The notes under the pieces are model-generated. The model had not been told where the DNA came from, ran no database searches, and was given only the letters and a program-made list of their open reading frames with translations. Of a stretch of 64,000 bases of DNA, positions 34,220-42,024 are shown one piece after another (the first letter of the stretch is position 1; every line of letters begins with the position of its first letter). The position numbers and the translations under genes are program-made. The stretch comes from UBA5109 sp038148755 (GTDB taxonomy: Bacteria > Pseudomonadota > Gammaproteobacteria > Pseudomonadales > Pseudohongiellaceae), in assembly GCA_038148755.1 (NCBI GenBank), contig JAYQWA010000008.1:11737-75736 (forward strand). Direction: 5' to 3'.

Positions 34220-34945
34220 TTACCCTGTTTTCAGTTGTCTGCCGCCGTCAAGTGGCAGATTTCTGCCAGTGATGTATTTGCTGTTGAGCAGCAATTGGAC
34301 AGCTTCGATTCCTTCTCGGGCACCCGGGCCAGGAGGTAATAGTGATTTTTTTTCGACATGTTTTCTGTACATCTCATCATCTGACTCCCTGAACATGAGC
34401 AAGGCAGGGGCAATGCTGTTGACCTTTACAGCAGGTGCCAGTTTGGTAGCAAAAGAAAGCGTCATGTTGTGTAAAGCAGCTTTGCTGGCCGCATACGCAA
34501 TGTGCTTACTGCTACCCCTTTCTGCAACATAATCTGTGAGGTGGATGATATCTGCCATACCAAAATGCTGTGCGCCAATTGCAAGCAGTTCTTCAAAAGC
34601 AAGATTGATCATATAGGGTGCCTGCACATGAACTGCCCAGTTTGCTTTTAGCACCTCTGCAGGTGCATTTTTCTGCGACTCTGGCAGCCAGTCAGACGCA
34701 TTATGAATCACAGCTCGCAATTCTGAAAATTCGGTGCATACTTTGTTAATAAAAATAGATGTCTTGTTAGCGTTGGAAAAGTCGGCTTGGATGCAGCAAA
34801 TTCCTGCATCTGCCATTTCTATAAGACTTTCGCGCTGGTTCCGATAGGTGATAGTGACACTATAGCCAGCATTATGAAGTGCGAAAGCAAGTTCTCGACC
34901 AAAACGCTGAGCACCACCTGTAATAATAATATTACCCAACATCAC
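34220..34945 (-). CDS. folM: dihydromonapterin reductase (FolM), short-chain dehydrogenase
   Basis: 241 residues. The SDR features are the N-terminal nucleotide loop ITGGAQRFGRELA, HNASDWLP as the NAG-like motif, and the catalytic YAASKAA. The wording ASDWLPE and the ending GRNLPLDGGRQLK are characteristic of FolM. It reduces dihydromonapterin to tetrahydromonapterin with NADPH and has weak dihydrofolate reductase activity in E. coli. Its start overlaps the folX stop by four bases. Confidence 0.92.
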   Translation of the reverse strand: MMLGNIIITGGAQRFGRELAFALHNAGYSVTITYRNQRESLIEMADAGICCIQADFSNANKTSIFINKVCTEFSELRAVIHNASDWLPESQKNAPAEVLKANWAVHVQAPYMINLAFEELLAIGAQHFGMADIIHLTDYVAERGSSKHIAYAASKAALHNMTLSFATKLAPAVKVNSIAPALLMFRESDDEMYRKHVEKKSLLPPGPGAREGIEAVQLLLNSKYITGRNLPLDGGRQLKTG

Positions 34946-35361
34946 ATGCGACTTGCTGAAAGGGTAACCGAGACAGAATCCGCAAAACGCAGGGCATGCG
35001 GTTTGTCGACTCTTACTTTCGCGCGGATCGCCATCTCGTTCTCCATCAGGAATCGCAGCAGGTCCTCAGCCAATTTTTCCAGCAGGCGAAAACGTCCTTC
35101 TTCAACATGTCGAATAATCTGCTTTGTGATAATTTTGTAATTCAGTGCAGTGGCTTCATTATCACTATTGCAAGCTTCATCGGCGCAATAAGATAGCTCA
35201 CAGTTAATGATAACGTCCTGCTGCTTGGTCTGCTCTTCAGGGTTAAATCCGATGTAGGTGCGCAGACGCAGATCGATGATGTTGATGACCGCATCATCGT
35301 GTTTCCAACTGCCGTTATTTTTTGGATGCAGCGGCGTATTAAATGAATGCAAATTAGGCAC
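34942..35361 (-). CDS. folX: dihydroneopterin triphosphate 2'-epimerase
   Basis: 139 residues, GTG start with AGGAGA eight bases upstream. It epimerises dihydroneopterin triphosphate to the monapterin form. FolB/FolX-type tunnelling-fold motifs are clear: INIIDLRLRTYIGFNPEE, ALNYKIITKQIIRHVE, FRLLEKLAEDLL and KPHALRFADSVSVTLS; the last is typical of FolX rather than FolB. It has an N-terminal extension of about 18 residues relative to the E. coli enzyme. Confidence 0.92.
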   Translation of the reverse strand: MPNLHSFNTPLHPKNNGSWKHDDAVINIIDLRLRTYIGFNPEEQTKQQDVIINCELSYCADEACNSDNEATALNYKIITKQIIRHVEEGRFRLLEKLAEDLLRFLMENEMAIRAKVRVDKPHALRFADSVSVTLSASRM

Positions 35362-35902
35362 GAGTATCTCCTTTTTATTTTTTTATACGGAGGTATTCAC
35401 AATTCAGATTAATCCCAGCGGTCTATAGACAGGATAGAGCCGTATCAGAAATCTCCGATTTAGGGAAAAACCATACCGTAGGGTCGCGAGATCAGGGGCT
35501 CACAATTTACAGCCACAATAAATAGCGCAGAGATAAGCCCTCGACGAATCGCATTATCGAGCTCTATTAGATCAACAATGACCATAGATCGAGTAGATGG
35601 AACAGCTGAAGGTAATTTTTAATTATTGATTTATTGCTTATGTCCGTTTTTGGACGAAAGCAGACCTCAGTAGCTTCTCTTTTTCTAAAATCACCTCTGA
35701 TGTATTTAGGCAGATACTACTTAAACTACAAAGCCTCAAAAGACACTCTCGGCCCTATAAAAGACCCACCTATTTGATCCACAGAGATTTAAATTAGAAC
35801 AGCTTGGTTATCTACATTTTTATCTACAAACTAGGACTTCAAGGGAATATGGGCTCGATTTAGCCTATAAATACAGCGGTTTTTGGGGGCTTAGAGAAGT
35901 GT
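35362..35902. other. intergenic region between folX and tRNA-Leu
   Basis: No gene recognised. It must hold the promoter of the folX-folM-folE operon near its left end and the end of the tRNA transcript near its right end. A small hairpin GTCC-N6-GGAC lies in the middle (about 35643-35657). Stops are frequent in all frames. Confidence 0.5.
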
Positions 35903-35989
35903 TGGTGCCCAGGAGAGGACTTGAACCTCCACGGCCGTTAAGCCACTAGCACCTGAAGCTAGCGTGTCTACCAATTCCACCACCTGGGC
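35903..35989 (-). tRNA. tRNA-Leu, anticodon CAG
   Basis: 87 bases including encoded CCA. The acceptor arms GCCCAGG and CCTGGGC pair fully. The anticodon arm CTAGC-TTCAGGT-GCTAG has the loop with CAG, reading CUG. The long variable arm and GGTTCAAGTCC T-arm are those of a bacterial leucine tRNA. It stands alone, about 130 bases upstream of and divergent from rnr. Confidence 0.95.
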
Positions 35990-36117
35990 CAAAAAAGCAG
36001 CATGATGAACTGCTTTTTGCAGGGGGGGCAATTTACCGATTCTACCCCTCCCTGTCAATGTGGTTTCACAATCCGAGTGCTATACTGCCGACTCACTCAT
36101 TGACAGCAAAGGCTTTT

Positions 36118-38517
36118 ATGGCCCGTTCCAGCAAAAAACCGGATCCACATGCCGCGCGCGAAGCATCGCGCTACGACAACCCTATTCCCAGCCGCGAATT
36201 TATTCTGCAACATCTGGAAGACCGAGGAAAACCCATTGTTCATCTTGAATTGTGTACAGAGTTATTGCTGTTTGATGCTGAATCACAGGAAGCATTACGG
36301 CGGCGTTTAAATGCCATGGCCCGTGACGGACAACTCATTGAGAACCGCGGTGGTGCCTTTGGTCTGGTGCGCAAAATGGATTTAATCAAAGGCGTTATCC
36401 AGGGTAATAAGGAAGGCTTTGGTTTTGTTATTCCCGATGAAGGGGGAGAAGACCTGTTCCTGTCTCCCAATCAGATGCGCAAGGTTTTCGATGGCGATAA
36501 AGTTCTGGCCCGAGTATCCGGAACAGACAAACGTGGGCGCCTGGAAGGAAAAATTGTTGAAGTGCTGGAACGCAAACGTCACCAGTTCGTCGGCCGCTTT
36601 TATCGTGAATCCGGGGTTGGCGTGGTTATTCCACACAACCGACGTATTGCCCAGGAAATTCTGATCCCGCCTAAAAAACACAAGAATGCCAAAGACGGTG
36701 ACTTTGTTGTGGTCGACATTACCAAGTTTGCCCACGACCATGTGAAAAGTACCGGGGTGGTTTCTGAGGTGCTTGGCGATGTAGCCAAACCGGGTATGGA
36801 AATCGAAGTAGCCATTCGTGCCCATGAGATTCCCCGCATCTGGCCCAGAGGCATCATCTCTGAGCTTAATAAAATTGCCAAACAGGCAGATCCCTCTAAA
36901 GAAGTTGAACAGCGTATTGATTTACGTGATCTACCATTCGTAACCATAGATGGCGAGGATGCCAAAGATTTTGATGATGCCGTCTATTGTCAGCGCCAGC
37001 GTGGCAAAGGCTGGGTCTTATATGTCGCCATTGCTGATGTTTCTCATTATGTTGATGTCGATAGCGCACTGGATCATGAAGCACAGCAGCGTGGTAACTC
37101 GGTATATTTTCCCGGCCACGTCATTCCCATGCTGCCGGAAGATTTATCCAATGGTTTGTGCTCATTAAGACCCAATGAAGACCGCCTGGTCATGGTCTGT
37201 AAAATGGATATCGACCGCGAGGGCAATATCACTGCCTATAAATTTTGTGAAGGCATTATTCATTCACATGCCCGGTTGACCTACACTGAAGTGGCCGCGA
37301 TGCTGGAACCGGCTAGAACAAATACTGACAAGCGTCTGCAACAACGTATTCAGGAAAAACATCACCGCATTTTGGCTGACCTGAAAACACTTTACGCACT
37401 ATATAAGGTGTTGCATAAATCTCGCCACCAACGCGGCGCACTGGATTTTGAAAGCACCGAAACCCGCATTATTTTTTCTGAAAAGAAAAAGATAAAAGAA
37501 ATTATTCCGGTAGAAAGAAACGATGCACATCGCATCATTGAAGAATGTATGCTCTGCGCCAATGTATGCAGCGCTGAATTTTTACTGCATTCCAAATTGC
37601 CGGCTTTATACCGGGTTCACCCCGGCCCTAATGAAGAAAAAGTTACTAAACTTTATGATTTTCTACGCGGCATCGGTATTGGACTGCCTCGTAAGCAAAA
37701 GCCAACACCCTCTGATTATCAATTAATTCTGGAACGATTGAAAAACAGACCTGATAGACACTTATTGCAAATCATGGTGATTCGTTCGCTGATGCAGGCT
37801 GTTTACCAGCCGCAAAATGCCGGCCATTTCGGTTTGGGCTTTGAAGCCTATATCCATTTCACATCACCAATTCGCCGTTATCCTGACTTGCTGGTGCACC
37901 GTGCCATACGGTATTTAATTCGAGGCGGAAAGTACAAACAGCACACCCTGACCGTAAACGGAAACACGAGAATTCCACGTCAGAACATCTATCCCTACCG
38001 GCTCGCCGATCTGGAAAACCTCGGTCAGGAGCTGTCATTAACTGAACGTCGGGCTGACGCAGCGACTTATGATGTGATCGACTGGCTCAAGTGTGAATAC
38101 ATTAAAGAACATATCGGCGAAGAATTTTCAGGGACTGTTGCAACAGTCACCAGTTTCGGTCTTTTTGTACAACTGGATGATGTTTTTGTTGAAGGGCTGG
38201 TGCATGTTACCGCCTTACAAAACGATTATTATCATTATGACGCCACTGCCCATACCCTGACCGGGGAACGGTCAGGATATCAATATCAAATGGGAGACAA
38301 GGTGCGCGTAATTGTTGCCCGCGTCGATCTGGATGACAAAAAAATTGATTTGCAGTTGATCGCTGAAAAAAACGATCAGCGCAAAGCTAAAACTATTCCT
38401 AAACGTCAGCGTTCTTCAAAATTGCGCGATATCACACGCAAAAAATTATCACGTGCATCACGTAAGCGCGCCAATGAAACTAGAAACAAAAGCAGTAAAA
38501 ATAAACGCAGGAGATAA
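36118..38517 (+). CDS. rnr: ribonuclease R
   Basis: 799 residues from the ATG at 36118, preceded by AAAGG; an upstream in-frame ATG at 36058 lies in the tRNA leader and looks non-native. This 3'-to-5' exonuclease degrades structured RNA. The order is winged helix (about 20-90), cold-shock domains, the RNB catalytic domain with TIDGEDAKDFDDAVYC, and an S1 domain (SGTVATVTSFGLFVQLDD). The tail is very Lys/Arg-rich, as usual for RNase R. rlmB follows after 11 bases, the classic gammaproteobacterial pair. Confidence 0.97.
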   Translation: MARSSKKPDPHAAREASRYDNPIPSREFILQHLEDRGKPIVHLELCTELLLFDAESQEALRRRLNAMARDGQLIENRGGAFGLVRKMDLIKGVIQGNKEGFGFVIPDEGGEDLFLSPNQMRKVFDGDKVLARVSGTDKRGRLEGKIVEVLERKRHQFVGRFYRESGVGVVIPHNRRIAQEILIPPKKHKNAKDGDFVVVDITKFAHDHVKSTGVVSEVLGDVAKPGMEIEVAIRAHEIPRIWPRGIISELNKIAKQADPSKEVEQRIDLRDLPFVTIDGEDAKDFDDAVYCQRQRGKGWVLYVAIADVSHYVDVDSALDHEAQQRGNSVYFPGHVIPMLPEDLSNGLCSLRPNEDRLVMVCKMDIDREGNITAYKFCEGIIHSHARLTYTEVAAMLEPARTNTDKRLQQRIQEKHHRILADLKTLYALYKVLHKSRHQRGALDFESTETRIIFSEKKKIKEIIPVERNDAHRIIEECMLCANVCSAEFLLHSKLPALYRVHPGPNEEKVTKLYDFLRGIGIGLPRKQKPTPSDYQLILERLKNRPDRHLLQIMVIRSLMQAVYQPQNAGHFGLGFEAYIHFTSPIRRYPDLLVHRAIRYLIRGGKYKQHTLTVNGNTRIPRQNIYPYRLADLENLGQELSLTERRADAATYDVIDWLKCEYIKEHIGEEFSGTVATVTSFGLFVQLDDVFVEGLVHVTALQNDYYHYDATAHTLTGERSGYQYQMGDKVRVIVARVDLDDKKIDLQLIAEKNDQRKAKTIPKRQRSSKLRDITRKKLSRASRKRANETRNKSSKNKRRR

Positions 38518-38528
38518 GACGAAAAACC

Positions 38529-39272
38529 ATGAGCGGTACTGAATGGGTCTTTGGTATACATGCTATTAACGCCCTGTTAAAACACCGACCAGAAGTTGTT
38601 ATGCAAATTTATTTGCAAAGCGGACGTCTGGACGAACGCATCTCTGCAATTACTGACCGTGCCAACAGCCTGGGTATTCCTGTTGAAGTGCTGGATAAAA
38701 ACGAGATCGACAAAAAAGCTCAGGGAACACACCAGGGAGCCCTTGCTTTATGTAAGGAAATTAAAATCGAGCATAACGAAAGCCACCTTGAAGCCTTGTT
38801 AAATAAACTGGAGCACCCTCCTCTTTTACTGGTTTTGGATGGCGTTACCGACCCGCATAATTTAGGCGCCTGTCTACGTTCTGCCGAAGCAGCCGGTGTT
38901 GACGCGGTTATTGTCGCCAAAGATAAATCCGCCTTAATCAATCCAACCGTCAGAAAAGTTGCCTGCGGTGCCGCTGAAATAATCCCTTTTATCGTAGTGA
39001 CGAATCTCGTGCGCTGTTTACAAGTCTTACAAAAGCGCGGTGTCTGGATTATGGGGGCTGCCGGCGAAGCCGATAAATCACTCTATCAGGCTGACCTCAA
39101 AGGCGCTCTCGCGCTGGTGCTGGGTGCTGAAGGGTCAGGTTTGCGCCGTCTTACCCGTGAAACCTGCGATCAGTTGCTCGCCATTCCTATGATGGGTGAA
39201 ACCAGCTCATTAAATGTATCAGTATCTGCTGGCATTTTTCTTTTTGAAGCGCTAAGACAGCGAACCAGCTAA
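38529..39272 (+). CDS. rlmB: 23S rRNA (guanosine-2251-2'-O)-methyltransferase
   Basis: 247 residues, SpoU family. The N-terminal RNA-binding part begins GTEWVFGIHAINALL. The knotted methyltransferase core shows motif 1 DGVTDPHNLGACLRSAEA, motif 2 LVLGAEGSGLRRLTRE and motif 3 IPMMGETSSLNVSVSAGI. It methylates G2251 in the P-loop of 23S rRNA with S-adenosylmethionine. It is co-directional with rnr. Confidence 0.97.
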   Translation: MSGTEWVFGIHAINALLKHRPEVVMQIYLQSGRLDERISAITDRANSLGIPVEVLDKNEIDKKAQGTHQGALALCKEIKIEHNESHLEALLNKLEHPPLLLVLDGVTDPHNLGACLRSAEAAGVDAVIVAKDKSALINPTVRKVACGAAEIIPFIVVTNLVRCLQVLQKRGVWIMGAAGEADKSLYQADLKGALALVLGAEGSGLRRLTRETCDQLLAIPMMGETSSLNVSVSAGIFLFEALRQRTS

Positions 39273-39296
39273 ATTTTATAAATAGTAAGCTTTTTA

Positions 39297-39423
39297 AATC
39301 AGGCCACGTCATGAGCGAAGCAGGATCAAAGCAATATGGCTGCTTATCGGCGGAGTTTATAAACCAATAAATGAGCAAGATGTGCAGCCGCATTAACGAA
39401 GAACCTGCGAGCACAATAGCGGC
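39297..39423 (+). repeat. 127-bp direct repeat, copy 1
   Basis: Begins AATCAGGCC and ends AATAGCGGCA, and is repeated at 39446-39572 with about ten differences, mostly transitions. It has nested complementary segments: GCAGG with CCTGC outside, GGCTGC (39338-39343) with GCAGCC (39383-39388) inside, and alternatively GCCGC (39386-39390) with GCGGC (39418-39422). GTTTATAAAC is a 10-bp palindrome in the middle. It lies between rlmB and rpsF and contains no plausible gene. Confidence 0.85.
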
Positions 39424-39445
39424 ATCTCTTTCTTAATCCCTATTA

Positions 39446-39572
39446 GAATCAGGCCGCGTCATGAGTGAAGCAGGGTCAAGGCAATGTGGCTACTTATCGG
39501 CGGAGTTTATAAACCAATAAATGAGCAAGATAAGCAGCCGCATTAACGAAGAACCTGCGATCGCAATAGCGG
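39446..39572 (+). repeat. 127-bp direct repeat, copy 2
   Basis: Second copy, the same length as the first, with a 22-base separation (period 149). The inner GGCTGC is GGCTAC here, so that stem is weakened, while GCCGC/GCGGC and GCAGG/CCTGC are kept. The central GTTTATAAAC and its flanks are identical between copies. Confidence 0.85.
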
Positions 39573-39683
39573 CAGCAATCCCCTGCACTATATGAAATAT
39601 AGTTGCATCTACCTCCTAATATCATTAGAATTCGCCCTCTTTTTAACTCCTTGTCTTACTGCAAGCACTTAATAATAGTGATT

Positions 39684-39729
39684 GGCTCCTCAATGAGCCC
39701 TTGACGGAAGACTACTAAACCGTAAGGAG
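39684..39729 (+). promoter_or_regulatory. structured rpsF leader, possible S6:S18 autoregulatory element
   Basis: GGCTC (39684-39688) pairs with GAGCC (39695-39699) around CTCAAT. Downstream ACGG (39704-39707) can pair with CCGT (39720-39723), and the CCG lies directly before the AAGGAG ribosome-binding site. A CCG-containing element in the rpsF leader that binds the S6:S18 complex is known in many bacteria. The match here is by general layout only. Confidence 0.35.
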
Positions 39730-39734
39730 AAGTA

Positions 39735-40226
39735 ATGCGACACTATGAAATAGTATTTATGGTGCATCCCGATCAATCTGATCAGGTTCCCGGGATGATC
39801 GAAAAATACACAACTCTCGTCACCGAATCCGGTGGCACTGTACACCGCCTGGAAGACTGGGGCCGTCGTCAGTTAGCCTATCCGATAAATAAAATTCACA
39901 AAGCACATTATGTGCTGATGAATGTCGAATGCGGCCAAGATGTACTGGACGAAATCACTACCCTTTTCCGTTATAACGATGCCGTGCTGCGTAATCTTGT
40001 GATTAAACGCAAAGAGGCTGTTACTGACATGTCTGACATCATGAAAGCTGAAAATGAAAGTCGCGAGCGTAAAGCCCGTGTCAGTCAGCGCATGCAGGAA
40101 GAAGCCGAATACGAGGCACCTGAGTCTGATGATGACGACACAGACGATAACGATGAGTCAGCCGATTTCGATGAGTCAGCCGATGACAGTGAAGAAGCTG
40201 TGGCTGAAGAAGAAGTTAAAAGCTAA
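39735..40226 (+). CDS. rpsF: 30S ribosomal protein bS6 with long acidic tail
   Basis: 163 residues. The core (MRHYEIVFMVHPDQS, LEDWGRRQLAYPINKIHKAHY, FRYNDAVLRNLV) is normal bS6, a central-domain 30S protein that binds 16S rRNA with bS18. From about residue 121 it has an acidic extension rich in Asp, Glu and Ser, longer than the usual short C-terminal tail that RimK glutamylates in E. coli. AAGGAG precedes the start. First gene of the rpsF-rpsR-DUF2232-rplI operon. Confidence 0.97.
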   Translation: MRHYEIVFMVHPDQSDQVPGMIEKYTTLVTESGGTVHRLEDWGRRQLAYPINKIHKAHYVLMNVECGQDVLDEITTLFRYNDAVLRNLVIKRKEAVTDMSDIMKAENESRERKARVSQRMQEEAEYEAPESDDDDTDDNDESADFDESADDSEEAVAEEEVKS

Positions 40227-40249
40227 GCGGAAATATTTGGAGAAAGAAT

Positions 40250-40483
40250 ATGGCACCCCGATTTTTTAGACGTCGACGCTTCTGCAAATTTACTGCTGAA
40301 GGCGTAACAGAAATAGATTACAAAGACCTGGAAACTTTAAAAGATAATATCAGTGAAACCGGCAAAATTGTTCCCAGCAGAATTACAGGAACCAAAGCAC
40401 GTTATCAACGGCAGCTTGCAACCGCGATAAAACGCGCCCGTTACCTGGCGTTGATTCCGTATACGGATTCGCACGAAGTATAA
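40250..40483 (+). CDS. rpsR: 30S ribosomal protein bS18
   Basis: 77 residues, the normal length. It starts MAPRFFRRRRFCKF and ends with the Arg-rich KIVPSRITGTKARYQRQLATAI helix region (positions about 42-63) and RARYLALIPYTDSH. It binds the 30S platform as a partner of bS6. GGAGAAAG precedes the ATG, 23 bases after rpsF. Confidence 0.97.
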   Translation: MAPRFFRRRRFCKFTAEGVTEIDYKDLETLKDNISETGKIVPSRITGTKARYQRQLATAIKRARYLALIPYTDSHEV

Positions 40484-40512
40484 AACCCCCTTAGGGGAAC
40501 AGAGGAACCAGA

Positions 40513-41343
40513 ATGCGAGGCTTAGCGGAATATGCAATGCATGGCCGCCGCCAGGCAATCATAGTTGTCGTACTGACCGGTTTGTTTCCTCTGGTTTATT
40601 GCCTTAGCGCTGCAGTTGTAGGCTTGGTAAACCTGCGCAAGAGCGCAACTGAAGGATTAATAATACTGCTGTGGTCACTGTTACCGGCAGCATTGTTATG
40701 GATGGCTGGAGATAGCACTCCGGTGATACTGATGTTGAGTACAGCCATTCTGGCCCAGGTACTAAAGTACAAAGAATCCTGGTCCAGAGTGATCATGCTG
40801 GGAACAGTGTTGGCAATACTGACACAGCTCAGCCTGGTCTGGCAGGAAGGCTATGTCGCTGAACTGGTTTCAATAGTAGAAGAAGCCATCGATTTACAGC
40901 GCAGTCAGGGAGTGGTGGTTGAATATTCCGCCAGTGAAGTAGTAAACCTGTTACTGGGTTTTTATGGCGCATACCACTTTACGACAGTCATTAGCTGTCT
41001 GGTATTAGCGAGATGGTGGCAGGCTGCCTTGTATAACCCTGGCGGCTTTAAAACAGAGTTTCACCAGCTCAGGTTGGAACCGGGCTTTGCAGTTTTACTG
41101 GCAGGCTTCATTTTAGCTGCCCTGACAGGAGTGCCTCCATTGAGCAGTTGGCTGGCAATCATGTGTATACCGCCTTTATTGGGCGGATTGGCGCTGTTGC
41201 ATTATTTGGTAGCGTGGAAAAAGCTGGGATTTAGCTGGATTGTAATGGTGTATTTACTGGCTCTGTTTATTTCACCTGTGGTGATTTTATTGGGCTTGGC
41301 AGACAGTATAGTGAATTTTAGAAAACGGATTACCGGTGCTTAA
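40513..41343 (+). CDS. DUF2232 (YybS-like) membrane protein
   Basis: 276 residues with about seven or eight hydrophobic segments. A DUF2232 protein between rpsR and rplI is a common gammaproteobacterial arrangement; the Bacillus relative YybS also sits near ribosomal genes. The late segment PPLLGGLALLHYLVAWKK and the last helix with FISPVVILLGLADSIVNFRKR fit the family. Function is unknown; relatives may be membrane transport or cell-envelope proteins. It lies 29 bases after rpsR and 29 before the rplI start. Confidence 0.8.
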   Translation: MRGLAEYAMHGRRQAIIVVVLTGLFPLVYCLSAAVVGLVNLRKSATEGLIILLWSLLPAALLWMAGDSTPVILMLSTAILAQVLKYKESWSRVIMLGTVLAILTQLSLVWQEGYVAELVSIVEEAIDLQRSQGVVVEYSASEVVNLLLGFYGAYHFTTVISCLVLARWWQAALYNPGGFKTEFHQLRLEPGFAVLLAGFILAALTGVPPLSSWLAIMCIPPLLGGLALLHYLVAWKKLGFSWIVMVYLLALFISPVVILLGLADSIVNFRKRITGA

Positions 41344-41372
41344 CACTGTAATCGGTAATGAGTGAGGACAAG

Positions 41373-41927
41373 ATGAACGTAATATTATTGGAAAAAGTCG
41401 GAAAAATCGGTGACGTTGGTGATCAGGTCAATGTGAAAGCCGGTTATGCGCGCAACTATTTATTTCCTTTTGCAAAAGCAGTGCCTGCAACCAAAGAAAA
41501 TGTTGCGGATTTCGACGCGCGTAAAGATGAGCTGCTTAAAGCGGCCAATGAAAAACTGGCTGTAGCCGAAGCCCGTGCTGCCAAACTGAATGGCATAAGC
41601 ATCACTATCGAAGCCAATGCCGGTGAAGAAGGCAAACTGTTTGGTTCAATCGGTACGCGTGATATCGCTGATGCTCTGATAGCTGCAGGTTATGAAGCTG
41701 AGAAGAGCGAAGTTCAGTTACCTGAAGGCGCTCTGCGTTCTACCGGCGATTATGTAATCAGCCTGGCTCTGGGCTCTGAAGTGAATGCTGAAATTAATCT
41801 GAAAGTCAGTGGTTCCGATGCGCCAGCCGAAACAATTGCTGCTATGGATGAAATTGAAGGCCATTCTGAAGAAGAAACTGATGGCCAAAGTGAGTCAGAA
41901 GAATCTGCAGTAGAAGACAAAGAATAA
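41373..41927 (+). CDS. rplI: 50S ribosomal protein bL9 with acidic C-terminal extension
   Basis: 184 residues from the ATG at 41373, which follows GTGAGG; an upstream in-frame ATG at 41358 would add five residues. The N-domain MNVILLEKVGKIGDVGDQVN and VKAGYARNYLFPFAKA is standard, followed by the long connecting helix and C-domain to about residue 147, where bL9 normally ends. The extra 35 residues are Glu/Ser-rich. A terminator follows 24 bases later. Confidence 0.95.
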   Translation: MNVILLEKVGKIGDVGDQVNVKAGYARNYLFPFAKAVPATKENVADFDARKDELLKAANEKLAVAEARAAKLNGISITIEANAGEEGKLFGSIGTRDIADALIAAGYEAEKSEVQLPEGALRSTGDYVISLALGSEVNAEINLKVSGSDAPAETIAAMDEIEGHSEEETDGQSESEESAVEDKE

Positions 41928-41951
41928 ACTGAGTCTTTGCAGTACTAAAGA

Positions 41952-41977
41952 AGGGGGCCAAAAGCTCCCTTTTTTTT
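41952..41977 (+). terminator. rho-independent terminator after rplI
   Basis: AGGGGGC (41952-41958), loop CAAAA, GCTCCCT (41964-41970) with one G-T pair, followed by a run of T to 41977. It ends the rpsF-rplI operon. Confidence 0.9.
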
Positions 41978-42024
41978 ATGGATTTTTTAACAGCAGAATC
42001 GTTGTACTCTTCCGCATGCTTAGT

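Noticed and set aside
35640..35660. Small hairpin with GTCC and GGAC arms in the folX-tRNA gap, considered as a repeat element or IS end.
   Set aside because: Arms are only four bases, and no second copy is seen in the window.
36058..36117. N-terminal 20-residue extension of RNase R.
   Set aside because: The extension lies in the divergent tRNA leader, and AAAGG fits the ATG at 36118.
41358..41372. Upstream ATG for rplI adding five residues.
   Set aside because: bL9 normally begins MNVILLE-like, and GTGAGG is correctly placed for the ATG at 41373.
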